From Lachnospiraceae bacterium KM106-2 (GTDB lineage Bacteria; Bacillota; Clostridia; Lachnospirales; Lachnospiraceae), in NCBI GenBank assembly GCA_009731425.1, contig AP018794.1, positions 2,797,960 through 2,861,959 on the forward strand: a stretch of 64,000 bases of DNA. Direction: 5' to 3'. Each line of letters starts with the position of its first letter. Position 1 is the stretch's first letter. The position numbers were made by a program, and so were the translations under genes. Under the pieces are notes generated by a model. That model had not been told where the DNA came from. It did no database searches and worked only from the letters and a program-made list of their open reading frames with translations. This document shows, piece after piece, positions 20,005 through 30,551 of this stretch.

Positions 20005-20183
20005 GAGGGGCTTGGGGAACTTCGTTCCCCATTATAAATCACTATCCGGAAACGACGCTTTTCGGATAGTGGACTAGTGCGAGTAGGTACAATATAATTT
20101 GCCCCGGCAAATTATATTGCACCTGCACGAGCGAGCACTAGTCAGCACCGATTAAAAACATGGATGAAAGCCTGCTTTCATCC
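20005..20183. repeat. Cluster of palindromes between T-box terminator and leuB
   Basis: Hairpins lie end to end. GGGGAAC/GTTCCCC is near 20015-20030. CACTATCCG (20040-20048) pairs with CGGATAGTG (20063-20071). The largest is nested: GACTAGTGC (20072-20080) pairs with GCACTAGTC (20135-20143) and encloses CAATATAATTTGCC/GGCAAATTATATTG (20090-20119). GGATGAAAG/CTTTCATCC is at 20162-20183. They lie inside the leuB 5' untranslated region, after the terminator. No coding sequence is visible here. Confidence 0.75.
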
Positions 20184-20187
20184 AACT

Positions 20188-20222
20188 AAAAGCGCCCTAA
20201 GTGAGCAAACTCACTTAGGGCG
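20188..20222 (-). terminator. T-box attenuator terminator
   Basis: Perfect 13-bp stem CGCCCTAAGTGAG/CTCACTTAGGGCG with a 4-base loop, followed on the minus strand by CTTTTAG. It directly follows the T-box sequence, as expected for a transcription-attenuating T-box. Confidence 0.85.
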
Positions 20223-20499
20223 AATCATAATCCGTGTTACCACCTAATTTCAGAAATACCTCTCTGCACTCTGCAGACAATCATATAATCTGTCTATCCT
20301 ATATAACGTTAGGCCATCCGTCAAAATCTACTGATCAACGACGTTCGATTTTGAAGCTCAAGGTGATTTTCCATCTAACACTTATGTGAAACATCCTACG
20401 CGAAGATTCGCACCATGCATTATTTGCATATCCATCTTCTCTCTGTGCTTTCGGTATGTATGTACTGTTCCTTTTCAACGCTTTAATACAATGAAGTTT
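20188..20499 (-). promoter_or_regulatory. T-box riboswitch, isoleucine type (specifier AUC)
   Basis: tRNA-sensing leader upstream of leuB. On the minus strand it shows, in order: an AGAGA-type motif in the stem I arm (20440-20430), the GGTGCGAA bulge, the specifier region GGAAA-ATC-ACCTTGAGC with ATC at 20367-20365, and the T-box sequence TTAGGTGGTAACACGG (about 20247-20232). The terminator hairpin at 20193-20222 follows. The ATC specifier means uncharged tRNA-Ile should allow read-through into leuB-ilvD-ilvB and probably serC-serA. The specifier call is by alignment to remembered consensus; a fold was not computed. Confidence 0.88.
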
Positions 20500-20505
20500 A
20501 TCGAC

Positions 20506-20534
20506 ATTATAATAAAAGATTCGCTTTCTGTCAA
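20506..20534 (-). promoter_or_regulatory. Consensus sigma-A promoter of the T-box operon
   Basis: TTGACA (20534-20529) and TATAAT (20511-20506) match consensus perfectly with a 17-base spacer. Transcription should start near 20499, just upstream of the T-box stem I. Confidence 0.9.
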
Positions 20535-20572
20535 GTAATCTCTCAGAATCATTTTAAATGTACATACAATTC

Positions 20573-20606
20573 AAAAGGCCCTGATCACGATCAAAGGCCT
20601 TTTTTT
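20573..20606. terminator. Terminator after leuCD and the small acidic gene
   Basis: Stem AAGGCC(C)TGATC/GATCA(A)AGGCCTT with a short loop. The minus strand gives four Ts and the plus strand seven. It separates the leuCD unit from the T-box promoter. Confidence 0.75.
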
Positions 20607-20699
20607 GATTTACGCGAACACCAAGTCAAAGTGATGCTTATATCACCTTGCAGACTGTCGCGATAACGAAAGAAACTCGTAAAACGTGCTTCTTCTGGC

Positions 20700-20858
20700 T
20701 TAATATTCTTCATCATCATTTTCATCGTAAGTATAATCATCGAAACGATTTGTTTCTCTCACACCGTTATCGAAATCATATTCACTCATCTCTGATATAT
20801 CGATCAAATCATCAAATTCATCCTCGTAATGTGAGTTATCATACCTTTTCTTACTCAT
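20700..20858 (-). CDS. Small highly acidic protein (52 residues), unknown function
   Basis: A 52-residue frame starting at ATG 20858 with GGTGGAG five bases upstream, a strong ribosome site. About 40% of residues are Asp or Glu, with several Tyr and Phe; it ends DENDDEEY. It has no hydrophobic segment and no recognisable domain. It follows leuD by 160 bases on the same strand, after a CATCATATA/TATATGATG hairpin (20891-20925), and is followed by a terminator. Either it is the last gene of the leuCD unit or has its own promoter. Acidic tails of this kind occur in several unrelated small proteins, so no function is offered. Confidence 0.6.
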   Translation of the reverse strand: MSKKRYDNSHYEDEFDDLIDISEMSEYDFDNGVRETNRFDDYTYDENDDEEY

Positions 20859-21018
20859 ATTAACTCCACCTCAGCTCTCAAAACTTGACACATCATATAC
20901 CATTTTCTAGTGCTAATATATGATGGAAGAACCTCATTTAGACATTTCTTGGGTTCATAATCAATATTGTTTCCAGTCTTGTTTTGATTATTCAGTGAAA
21001 GTCTCGATTAAGGATAAT

Positions 21019-21504
21019 CTATTTCTGATTGATGTAATTCATAAGACCGCCTGACTTGATGATTTTCTGCATGAATGGTGGGAAAGCCTGCCCCATATAT
21101 TCTTTATTTGTTGTCTTGTTATAGATCTTACCGCTATCGAAATCGATCTCCACTTGATCTCCTGCCTTGATATCCTCGCTTGCTTCTTTACACTCAATGA
21201 TCGGAAGTCCTATGTTGATCGCATTCCGATAAAAGATTCTTGCAAATGTCTCTGCAATAACACAGCTCACACCGCTTGCCTTAATCGCGATCGGTGCATG
21301 CTCTCTTGAAGATCCGCATCCGAAGTTCTTCTTTGCTATGATAATATCTCCCGGCTGTACCCGTTTAACAAACTCTGGATCGATATCCTCCATACATTTC
21401 TTTGCTAACGTGACAGGATCTGATGAATTTAAATATCTTGCCGGAATGATAACATCAGTATCCACATTATCACCATATTTATGAACCGTTCCTTTTGCTT
21501 TCAT
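21019..21504 (-). CDS. leuD: 3-isopropylmalate dehydratase, small subunit
   Basis: 161-residue swivel-domain subunit that isomerises isopropylmalate together with LeuC. The motif [16 protein letters not shown] and the opening [17 protein letters not shown] are diagnostic. This is the short HacB/archaeal-type form. AAGGAGG precedes the ATG. The gap to leuC is 15 bases, so the two are co-transcribed. Confidence 0.96.
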   Translation of the reverse strand: MKAKGTVHKYGDNVDTDVIIPARYLNSSDPVTLAKKCMEDIDPEFVKRVQPGDIIIAKKNFGCGSSREHAPIAIKASGVSCVIAETFARIFYRNAINIGLPIIECKEASEDIKAGDQVEIDFDSGKIYNKTTNKEYMGQAFPPFMQKIIKSGGLMNYINQK

Positions 21505-21519
21505 CTTCCATCCCTCCTT

Positions 21520-22785
21520 CTATAATCCAAGTTCTTCTGGTTCTGATATTTTACCTGTTACTGCACTTGCTGCCGCTACGGCTGGAGATGCAAGATATAC
21601 TTCCGAATCAACATGCCCCATTCTGCCTACAAAGTTACGATTTGTAGTAGATACTGCTCTCTCACCAGCTGCTAAGACACCCATATGGCCTCCAAGACAA
21701 GGTCCGCAAGTTGGTGTACTCACAACAGCACCTGCCTTAATGAACGTGGTGATCAGTCCCTCTTCAATGGCTTGTAGATAGATGCTCTGCGTTGCTGGGA
21801 ATACGATACAGCGGATCCCCTCTGCTACATGTCTTCCTTCTAATACTTTAGCTGCACTTCTAAGATCGCTGATCCTTCCATTTGTACAAGACCCAATCAC
21901 AACCTGATCGATCATTACTTTGCCTGACTCTTTTACTGTCTTCGTATTCTCTGGAAGATGTGGAAATGCTACGGTTGGTTCTAATTCTGCTAAATCGATC
22001 TCATATGTTTTCTCATATACTGCATCCTCATCAGCTTCATATACCTGATATGGCTTATTCGAATGATCGTTGATATACTCGATCGTTTTATCATCTACTG
22101 GGAAGATTCCGTTCTTTGCTCCTGCTTCGATCGCCATGTTAGCAATGGTAAACCGATCGTCCATGGATAAATACTGAATTCCATCTCCTGTGAATTCCAT
22201 CGACTGATAAAGTGCTCCATCCACTCCGATCATCCCGATAATATGTAAAATAATATCTTTTCCTGAAACCCATTTTTTCGGTTTGTTCTTCAAAATAAAT
22301 TGGATTGCACCCGGCACCTTAAACCAAGCTTTTCCGGTAATCATTCCTGCACCCATATCCGTGCTTCCAACACCTGTGCTAAAAGCTCCTAAAGCGCCAT
22401 AAGTGCAAGTGTGAGAATCAGCTCCGATACAAGTCTCTCCTGCTACGATCAGACCTTTTTCTGGGAGGAGGGCGTGCTCAATTCCCATTTCTCCAACTTC
22501 AAAATAGTTGGTAATATCATGTCTCTTCGCATACTCTCTTACACACTTACAGTGCTCTGCAGACTTAATATCCTTATTCGGTGTGAAATGATCTGGTACA
22601 AGAGCAATCTTATCTTTATCAAATACGGTCTTTTTCTCCAGTTTTTCAACTTCATGAATTGCAACTGGACCTGTAATATCATTTGCAAGGACCATATCTA
22701 AATCTGCCTCGATCAATTGTCCTGCGTATACAGATTCAAGACCTGCATGTGCAGCTAATATTTTCTGGGTCATTGTCATTCCCAT
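21520..22785 (-). CDS. leuC: 3-isopropylmalate dehydratase, large subunit
   Basis: 421-residue aconitase-superfamily subunit of isopropylmalate isomerase. The [4Fe-4S] ligands are in VIGSCTNGR and [11 protein letters not shown]; the substrate region [20 protein letters not shown] is conserved. The length fits the HacA/archaeal-type group. I chose the ATG at 22785, which has AAAGGAGG upstream; a longer frame reaching 22857 has no ribosome site. No T-box is visible in the 117-base divergent gap to the acetyltransferase gene, so leuCD is controlled differently from leuB. Confidence 0.95.
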   Translation of the reverse strand: MGMTMTQKILAAHAGLESVYAGQLIEADLDMVLANDITGPVAIHEVEKLEKKTVFDKDKIALVPDHFTPNKDIKSAEHCKCVREYAKRHDITNYFEVGEMGIEHALLPEKGLIVAGETCIGADSHTCTYGALGAFSTGVGSTDMGAGMITGKAWFKVPGAIQFILKNKPKKWVSGKDIILHIIGMIGVDGALYQSMEFTGDGIQYLSMDDRFTIANMAIEAGAKNGIFPVDDKTIEYINDHSNKPYQVYEADEDAVYEKTYEIDLAELEPTVAFPHLPENTKTVKESGKVMIDQVVIGSCTNGRISDLRSAAKVLEGRHVAEGIRCIVFPATQSIYLQAIEEGLITTFIKAGAVVSTPTCGPCLGGHMGVLAAGERAVSTTNRNFVGRMGHVDSEVYLASPAVAAASAVTGKISEPEELGL

Positions 22786-22817
22786 AGTAAAACCTCCTTT
22801 TTCCCTTCTTTGTTCTA

Positions 22818-22847
22818 TTGAAATTGTATCATCGCTAGAGCTATAAT
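22818..22847 (+). promoter_or_regulatory. Predicted promoter of the GNAT-LysR genes
   Basis: TTGAAA (22818-22823) and TATAAT (22842-22847) with an 18-base spacer, 55 bases before the GNAT start. It shares the gap with the divergent leuC promoter, for which no clear match was found. Confidence 0.6.
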
Positions 22848-22902
22848 AGAAATACATATTATTGATACTTACTATAACTTTTACTCATAGGAGGAAAACA
22901 AA

Positions 22903-23499
22903 ATGTCAAAAAATCAGGAGAAAATTGAATTAGTACAACTTTCAGATGCCGAAGATATCTTGGCAATTTATACACCTTATATTAAGAATACGGTCATTAC
23001 ATTTGAATATGAAGTCCCATCACTTCAAAGTTTTCAAGATCGGATTTCATCCATTTATAAAACCTATCCTTACCTTGTGTACCGCATTGATGGTGAGATT
23101 GCTGGATATGCCTATGCTTCCTCTTATCGTAGCCGTGCTGCCTTTCAGTGGGATGTCGAAACCAGTATCTATCTAAACGAAAAATTTCAAGGCAAAGGGA
23201 TTGCAACCAAGCTTTATGAGGTACTTCTTGAATTCTTAAAATTACAAGGATTCTATCAAGTATATGCCTACATCACCTATCCAAATGATAAAAGCATCGG
23301 TCTACACAAAAAATTTGGATTTACTAAAATGGGAATGTATCCAAAAACAGGATATAAATCAGGACAATGGTGTGATCTGATCGCTCTTGGCAAAACGATC
23401 AACGAATCCAATACCGTAATACCTTATACTCCATTTAGCCAATTGAATCCAGCTGATATTAGCTCCATTCTTGCAAAAGCAAACAGTAAATTAGAATAG
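22903..23499 (+). CDS. GNAT acetyltransferase, phosphinothricin/methionine-sulfone type
   Basis: 198-residue N-acetyltransferase that would use acetyl-CoA. The first 165 residues match the Pat/MnaT/YncA branch: AIYTPYIKNTVITFEYE, then AGYAYASSYRSRAAFQWDVETSIYL, and the acetyl-CoA loop FQGKGIATKL. About 30 extra residues follow at the C-terminus (NTVIPYTPFSQLNPADI), unlike the core family. AGGAGG lies before the ATG. It precedes the LysR gene by 10 bases, so they are co-transcribed. The natural substrate is unknown. Confidence 0.88.
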   Translation: MSKNQEKIELVQLSDAEDILAIYTPYIKNTVITFEYEVPSLQSFQDRISSIYKTYPYLVYRIDGEIAGYAYASSYRSRAAFQWDVETSIYLNEKFQGKGIATKLYEVLLEFLKLQGFYQVYAYITYPNDKSIGLHKKFGFTKMGMYPKTGYKSGQWCDLIALGKTINESNTVIPYTPFSQLNPADISSILAKANSKLE

Positions 23500-23509
23500 G
23501 AGGAATTGC

Positions 23510-24412
23510 ATGGATCAAAATCTATCCTACTATCGCATTTTCTATACCGTAGCCAAATATCAAAATCTTTCGCATGCGGCAAAAGAACTCTATATCAGCC
23601 AGCCCGCCATCAGTAAAGCAATCACAAAATTAGAATCAAATATGGAGGTTTCCCTGTTCTACCGCAATTCCAGAGGGGTTACCTTAACCGAGGAAGGCAC
23701 CATTCTCTACCAGCATTTACAGGATGCCTTCGCTTCTATTGATCAGGCAGAAAACGCAATACATAAAATACAGACTCTTGGCATTGGCCAATTGCGAATT
23801 GGTGCAAGTACCACCCTATGTAAATATATCTTACTTCCCTATCTAAAAGACTTTGTAGCACGCTATCCTCATATTAAAATTACGATCGAATGTCACTCTA
23901 CTTTTCAAACTCTTGCTCTCCTTGAAAAAGGTGATATTGATATTGGACTGATTGGAAATCCAGATAAAAGCAAAGATATTATCTTCTACCCCGTCAAAAC
24001 GATTCAGGATGGATTTGTTGCGACGCAAACCTATCTCGATAATCTTTTACTACGTGAAAATTGTAAAATGGATGAAGTCTTCTCAAAATGTAATCTAATG
24101 CTCTTGGATGAAAAAAACATATCACGAAACTATATCGATGAATACTTTAAAACAAATGAGATTCAGCCAAAGCAGATACTAGAAGTTAGTAATATGGATC
24201 TATTAATTGATTTTGCAAAAACAGGTCTCGGTATCGCTTGTGTCATCAAAGAATTTGTTCACTCTGAACTTCTTGATCAGAGTCTCTTAGAGATTATAAT
24301 GCCTACTCCGATCGAACCTCGAGAAATCGGTTTTGCTATCTCAAAACGTTTTCCAATTTCTTCCTCATTAAATAAATTTGTTGACTTTTGCCGAAAACAC
24401 GATAGAATATAA
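23510..24412 (+). CDS. LysR family transcriptional regulator
   Basis: 300-residue regulator. The N-terminal winged helix-turn-helix (residues 5-62; LSHAAKELYISQPAISKAITKLE) is followed by a periplasmic-binding-like effector domain from about 90. AGGAGG lies before the ATG. Because the leuC gene is divergent and only a GNAT gene away, the regulator could act on leuCD, on its own operon or on the MATE gene downstream. Sequence alone does not decide. Confidence 0.93.
   Translation: MDQNLSYYRIFYTVAKYQNLSHAAKELYISQPAISKAITKLESNMEVSLFYRNSRGVTLTEEGTILYQHLQDAFASIDQAENAIHKIQTLGIGQLRIGASTTLCKYILLPYLKDFVARYPHIKITIECHSTFQTLALLEKGDIDIGLIGNPDKSKDIIFYPVKTIQDGFVATQTYLDNLLLRENCKMDEVFSKCNLMLLDEKNISRNYIDEYFKTNEIQPKQILEVSNMDLLIDFAKTGLGIACVIKEFVHSELLDQSLLEIIMPTPIEPREIGFAISKRFPISSSLNKFVDFCRKHDRI
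24381..24408 (+). promoter_or_regulatory. Possible promoter of the MATE gene
   Basis: TTGACT and TAGAAT with a 16-base spacer overlap the end of the LysR gene, 61 bases before the MATE start. Weak prediction. Confidence 0.4.
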
Positions 24413-24468
24413 ACGTTTGTGTCTTCTATTAGATGATACATAATTTATTGACAAGAAAGGAATTTTAA

Positions 24469-25815
24469 ATGCAAAAAGAAAATAAGTTAGGAACCATGCC
24501 TGTTCCAAAATTACTTTTACAAATGTCACTACCAATTGCAATTTCCATGTTCGTACAAGCGCTATATAATGTGGTTGATAGTATCTTTGTGTCTCGATAT
24601 AGCAGTGATGCACTTACGGCTGTTTCCTTGGCTTTTCCAATCCAAACCTTAATCATCGCGGTTGCTGTTGGTACTGGTGTCGGTTCAAGTTCTTTACTAT
24701 CTAGAAAGTTAGGAGAACACAATACAAAGGAAGCAAATCAAACTGCTGTTACCAGTCTTATGCTTGCAATCCTTAATTATTTGGTATTCGCTATATTTGG
24801 AATCTTCGGAAGCCATTTATTTATTAACGCATTTACAAATGATTCACATATTTTATCTATGGGAACAACTTACTTAACAATCTGTACGACTCTTTCTTTC
24901 GGTGTATTTGTTCAAATCGCATGCGAAAGAATCATGCAATCCTGTGGCTACACCATGTATAACATGTTCAGTCAATGTGCAGGTGCTATCGTAAACATTG
25001 TTCTCGATCCTATTTTTATCTTTGGTGCTTTCGGAATTCCTGCTATGGGTGCTACTGGTGCAGCTATTGCAACGGTTGCCGGCCAGATCATCGGAATGCT
25101 CCTAAGCTTATTCGTTGTTATGTTCAAAATTCCTGATGTAAGCATTCGTTTTGAACATTTTCGTTTTCATAAAAATATCGTAAAGAGTATTTATGTCGTT
25201 GGTTTCCCTGCGATCATTATGCAATCGATCAGTTCTGTCATGATCATGGGATTAAATATGATCCTTCTACCATTTTCAGCCGTTGCTGTTAATGTTCTTG
25301 GAATCTATTTTAAACTACAAAACTTCGTGTTCATGCCGGTATTTGGACTTACTAACGGAATGATTCCTATCGTATCCTATAATTATGGTGCAAGAAAGGT
25401 TGAACGAATTAAGCAGACTAAGAAGATCAGTATGATCGTTGCGATCATAATCATGTTATTAGGAACTGCTCTATTCCAGCTTATTCCTGATACGTTATTA
25501 CAAATCTTCGGTGCTGATGATGCTATGTTAACAATGGGCTCTACCGCTCTACGCATCATAAGTGTCAGCTTTGTATTTGCTGGTATCTCCATCGTGGCAT
25601 CCAGTGTATTCCAAGCCGTTGGAAATGGTTTATTAAGTCTGATCATGTCTATTGTACGTCAACTTATCTTCCTACTTCCAATCGCTTATTTATTGATTGA
25701 GACCGTTGGTGTTATTGGTGTATGGTACTCCTTCCTAATTGCTGAAGTAGTATGTGTGATTATGGCTTTAGTGTTTAATCGATATATAAATCATAAATAT
25801 ATAGATTCTCTTTAA
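24469..25815 (+). CDS. MATE family multidrug/metabolite exporter
   Basis: 448-residue membrane protein with twelve predicted helices in two six-helix halves. The N-terminal MPVPKLLLQMSLPIAISMFVQALYNVVDSIFVSRY is typical of the DinF/NorM-like clostridial MATE branch. It presumably exports cationic compounds using a Na+ or H+ gradient. GAAAGGAA lies upstream of the ATG. It follows the LysR gene by 56 bases and ends in a strong terminator. The substrate is unknown. Confidence 0.93.
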   Translation: MQKENKLGTMPVPKLLLQMSLPIAISMFVQALYNVVDSIFVSRYSSDALTAVSLAFPIQTLIIAVAVGTGVGSSSLLSRKLGEHNTKEANQTAVTSLMLAILNYLVFAIFGIFGSHLFINAFTNDSHILSMGTTYLTICTTLSFGVFVQIACERIMQSCGYTMYNMFSQCAGAIVNIVLDPIFIFGAFGIPAMGATGAAIATVAGQIIGMLLSLFVVMFKIPDVSIRFEHFRFHKNIVKSIYVVGFPAIIMQSISSVMIMGLNMILLPFSAVAVNVLGIYFKLQNFVFMPVFGLTNGMIPIVSYNYGARKVERIKQTKKISMIVAIIIMLLGTALFQLIPDTLLQIFGADDAMLTMGSTALRIISVSFVFAGISIVASSVFQAVGNGLLSLIMSIVRQLIFLLPIAYLLIETVGVIGVWYSFLIAEVVCVIMALVFNRYINHKYIDSL

Positions 25816-25817
25816 TA

Positions 25818-25868
25818 AAAAAACACATCTTGTCACTCATCGTGAAACAAGATGTGTTTTTTTTATTT
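25818..25868. terminator. Bidirectional terminator between MATE and bglA
   Basis: Stem AACACATCTTGT with ACAAGATGTGTT, with A and T runs on both sides; it serves both converging genes. Confidence 0.9.
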
Positions 25869-25870
25869 TT

Positions 25871-27319
<1,449 letters not shown>

Positions 27320-27325
27320 CTAATT

Positions 27326-29260
<1,935 letters not shown>

Positions 29261-29305
29261 CTATTTTTTTTACAGCTTTTGCTAGAGTATTAATTTATAG
29301 AAAGC

Positions 29306-29385
29306 AAAAAACCTGAATGATCAGAGAATTCCAATATTACTGTTTCTCTATTCACTCAGGTTTTGCCGACTTCTCGTAACAATCC
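29306..29385 (-). promoter_or_regulatory. RAT antiterminator target and overlapping terminator before bglP
   Basis: On the minus strand GGATTGTTACGAG...GGCAAAACCTG (29385-29357) matches the LicT/SacY RAT consensus. It overlaps the ascending arm of a terminator whose other arm, TTCAGGTTTTTTGC, ends near 29306. LicT binding would block the terminator and allow bglP-bglA transcription. Confidence 0.9.
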
Positions 29386-29393
29386 CACCTTAT

Positions 29394-30221
29394 TCAATTT
29401 CTTGTAATTCTATGTATGTGTACTGTTAAATACATAATTTCTTCATCCGTCACTTGATAATTTAACTTTTTCTCTACATATAGTGCTATTTTACTGGCAC
29501 ATTGATTCGCTTGTGGATAATTCTTTTTTGTCATCTGGATCATGGAATCATCATCAATCGGATATACTTGTGCATTCACAATTCTTTGAATAAAAAATTT
29601 TAAATGAGTCACAAACCGTTCGTAATTAAGAGAAGTGGTCTCTAATTCACACCCATAGGTATATTGAACGATATTAATGATCTCCTTAATGATGACCGGT
29701 GTCTTAACAGTTTCTTCTAAATCGTAATTCATCTCTGCATTTACAAAATGTAATGCAATGGTTCCCGCTTCATCTTCAGGAAACTTTACGTGAAATTTCT
29801 GTTCAATCATTTCAATTGCTTTCAACCCAATCTCGTATTCTAGATGATAGAACTTTTTAATTTCCCATAAAAGTGCATTCTTAAATTCAATTCCCCTTCT
29901 ACTTCTTTCGATTGCAAAGTTTAAATGATCGGCTAAACTAATATAAATTCCTTCATTCAAATCTTGCTTCAATTCTTTCGCTGCATAGGCAACAATTGCA
30001 TTCGATGTTTGAAGGAGCTCGAATGGGATCTCGTTCATTAGTTTTTTTAACATCTCTGTATTGCTATCTGTCATAGACAAATATTTATCAATTTTCTCTT
30101 TACAGACCACATCATTGGTATGCTTTTGGAATCCAATTCCCTTCCCCATCAAAATTATTTCATTTCCACATTCATCAAAGGCACTTACTACATTGTTATT
30201 AATTACTTTATCAATTTTCAT
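29394..30221 (-). CDS. licT: BglG/LicT family transcription antiterminator
   Basis: 275-residue RNA-binding antiterminator: N-terminal CAT domain (residues 1-57; MKIDKVINNNVVSAFDE), then PRD1 and PRD2 with the regulatory His residues in DHLNFAIER, ALHFVNAE, HLKFFIQ and VHIHRI. It binds RAT hairpins and is controlled by phosphorylation from BglP and HPr. I chose the ATG at 30221, with TTGGAGTG upstream; a TTG six bases earlier is less well placed. The stop codon lies only nine bases from the RAT before bglP. A second RAT lies in its own leader, so the gene should regulate itself. Confidence 0.94.
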   Translation of the reverse strand: MKIDKVINNNVVSAFDECGNEIILMGKGIGFQKHTNDVVCKEKIDKYLSMTDSNTEMLKKLMNEIPFELLQTSNAIVAYAAKELKQDLNEGIYISLADHLNFAIERSRRGIEFKNALLWEIKKFYHLEYEIGLKAIEMIEQKFHVKFPEDEAGTIALHFVNAEMNYDLEETVKTPVIIKEIINIVQYTYGCELETTSLNYERFVTHLKFFIQRIVNAQVYPIDDDSMIQMTKKNYPQANQCASKIALYVEKKLNYQVTDEEIMYLTVHIHRITRN

Positions 30222-30262
30222 CCGCAATCACTCCAATACTACTTATAAGGCAATCTCCCTAT

Positions 30263-30351
30263 AAAAAAAAACTGCATCATATTGATTGGAAGAGAAATCA
30301 AATCCTCTACAATCATACAATCCAGTTTTGCCTGCTTAACAGTAACAACCT
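30263..30351 (-). promoter_or_regulatory. RAT and terminator in the licT leader
   Basis: On the minus strand AGGTTGTTACTGTTAAGCAG followed by GCAAAACTGG (30353-30322) is a RAT copy. The terminator stem pairs AAACTG-ATTGTATGATTG with CAATCAATATGATGCAGTTT and ends in nine Ts near 30263. This predicts autoregulation of licT. Confidence 0.87.
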
Positions 30352-30373
30352 AGCTGATTATTAACTTAATGGA

Positions 30374-30402
30374 ATTATATAGCATTTTTTATTACATGTC
30401 AA
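30374..30402 (-). promoter_or_regulatory. Consensus promoter of the licT-bglP-bglA operon
   Basis: TTGACA (30402-30397) and TATAAT (30379-30374), spacer 17. Transcription should begin about 15 bases upstream of the RAT. Confidence 0.88.
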
Positions 30403-30508
30403 TAGTTTTTGTGCATTTTTTATTTTTTTTGTTCTTTTTTGTATTTTTTATGTACACCTTGCATAACTGTGGCATTTTTAAACAGAATTATTGGTATTAT
30501 TACGCACA

Positions 30509-30546
30509 AAAAAAGCCTTTATACTATAAAATATAAAGGCTTTTTT
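30509..30546. terminator. Terminator after the GH5 gene
   Basis: Stem AAAAAGCCTTTATA/TATAAAGGCTTTTT flanked by A and T runs, just after the endoglucanase stop on the minus strand. It isolates this gene from the licT promoter. Confidence 0.9.
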
Positions 30547-30551
30547 GTTAA

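Noticed and set aside
22786..22902. T-box or other leader before leuC
   Set aside because: The 117-base gap has no T-box sequence and no terminator hairpin.
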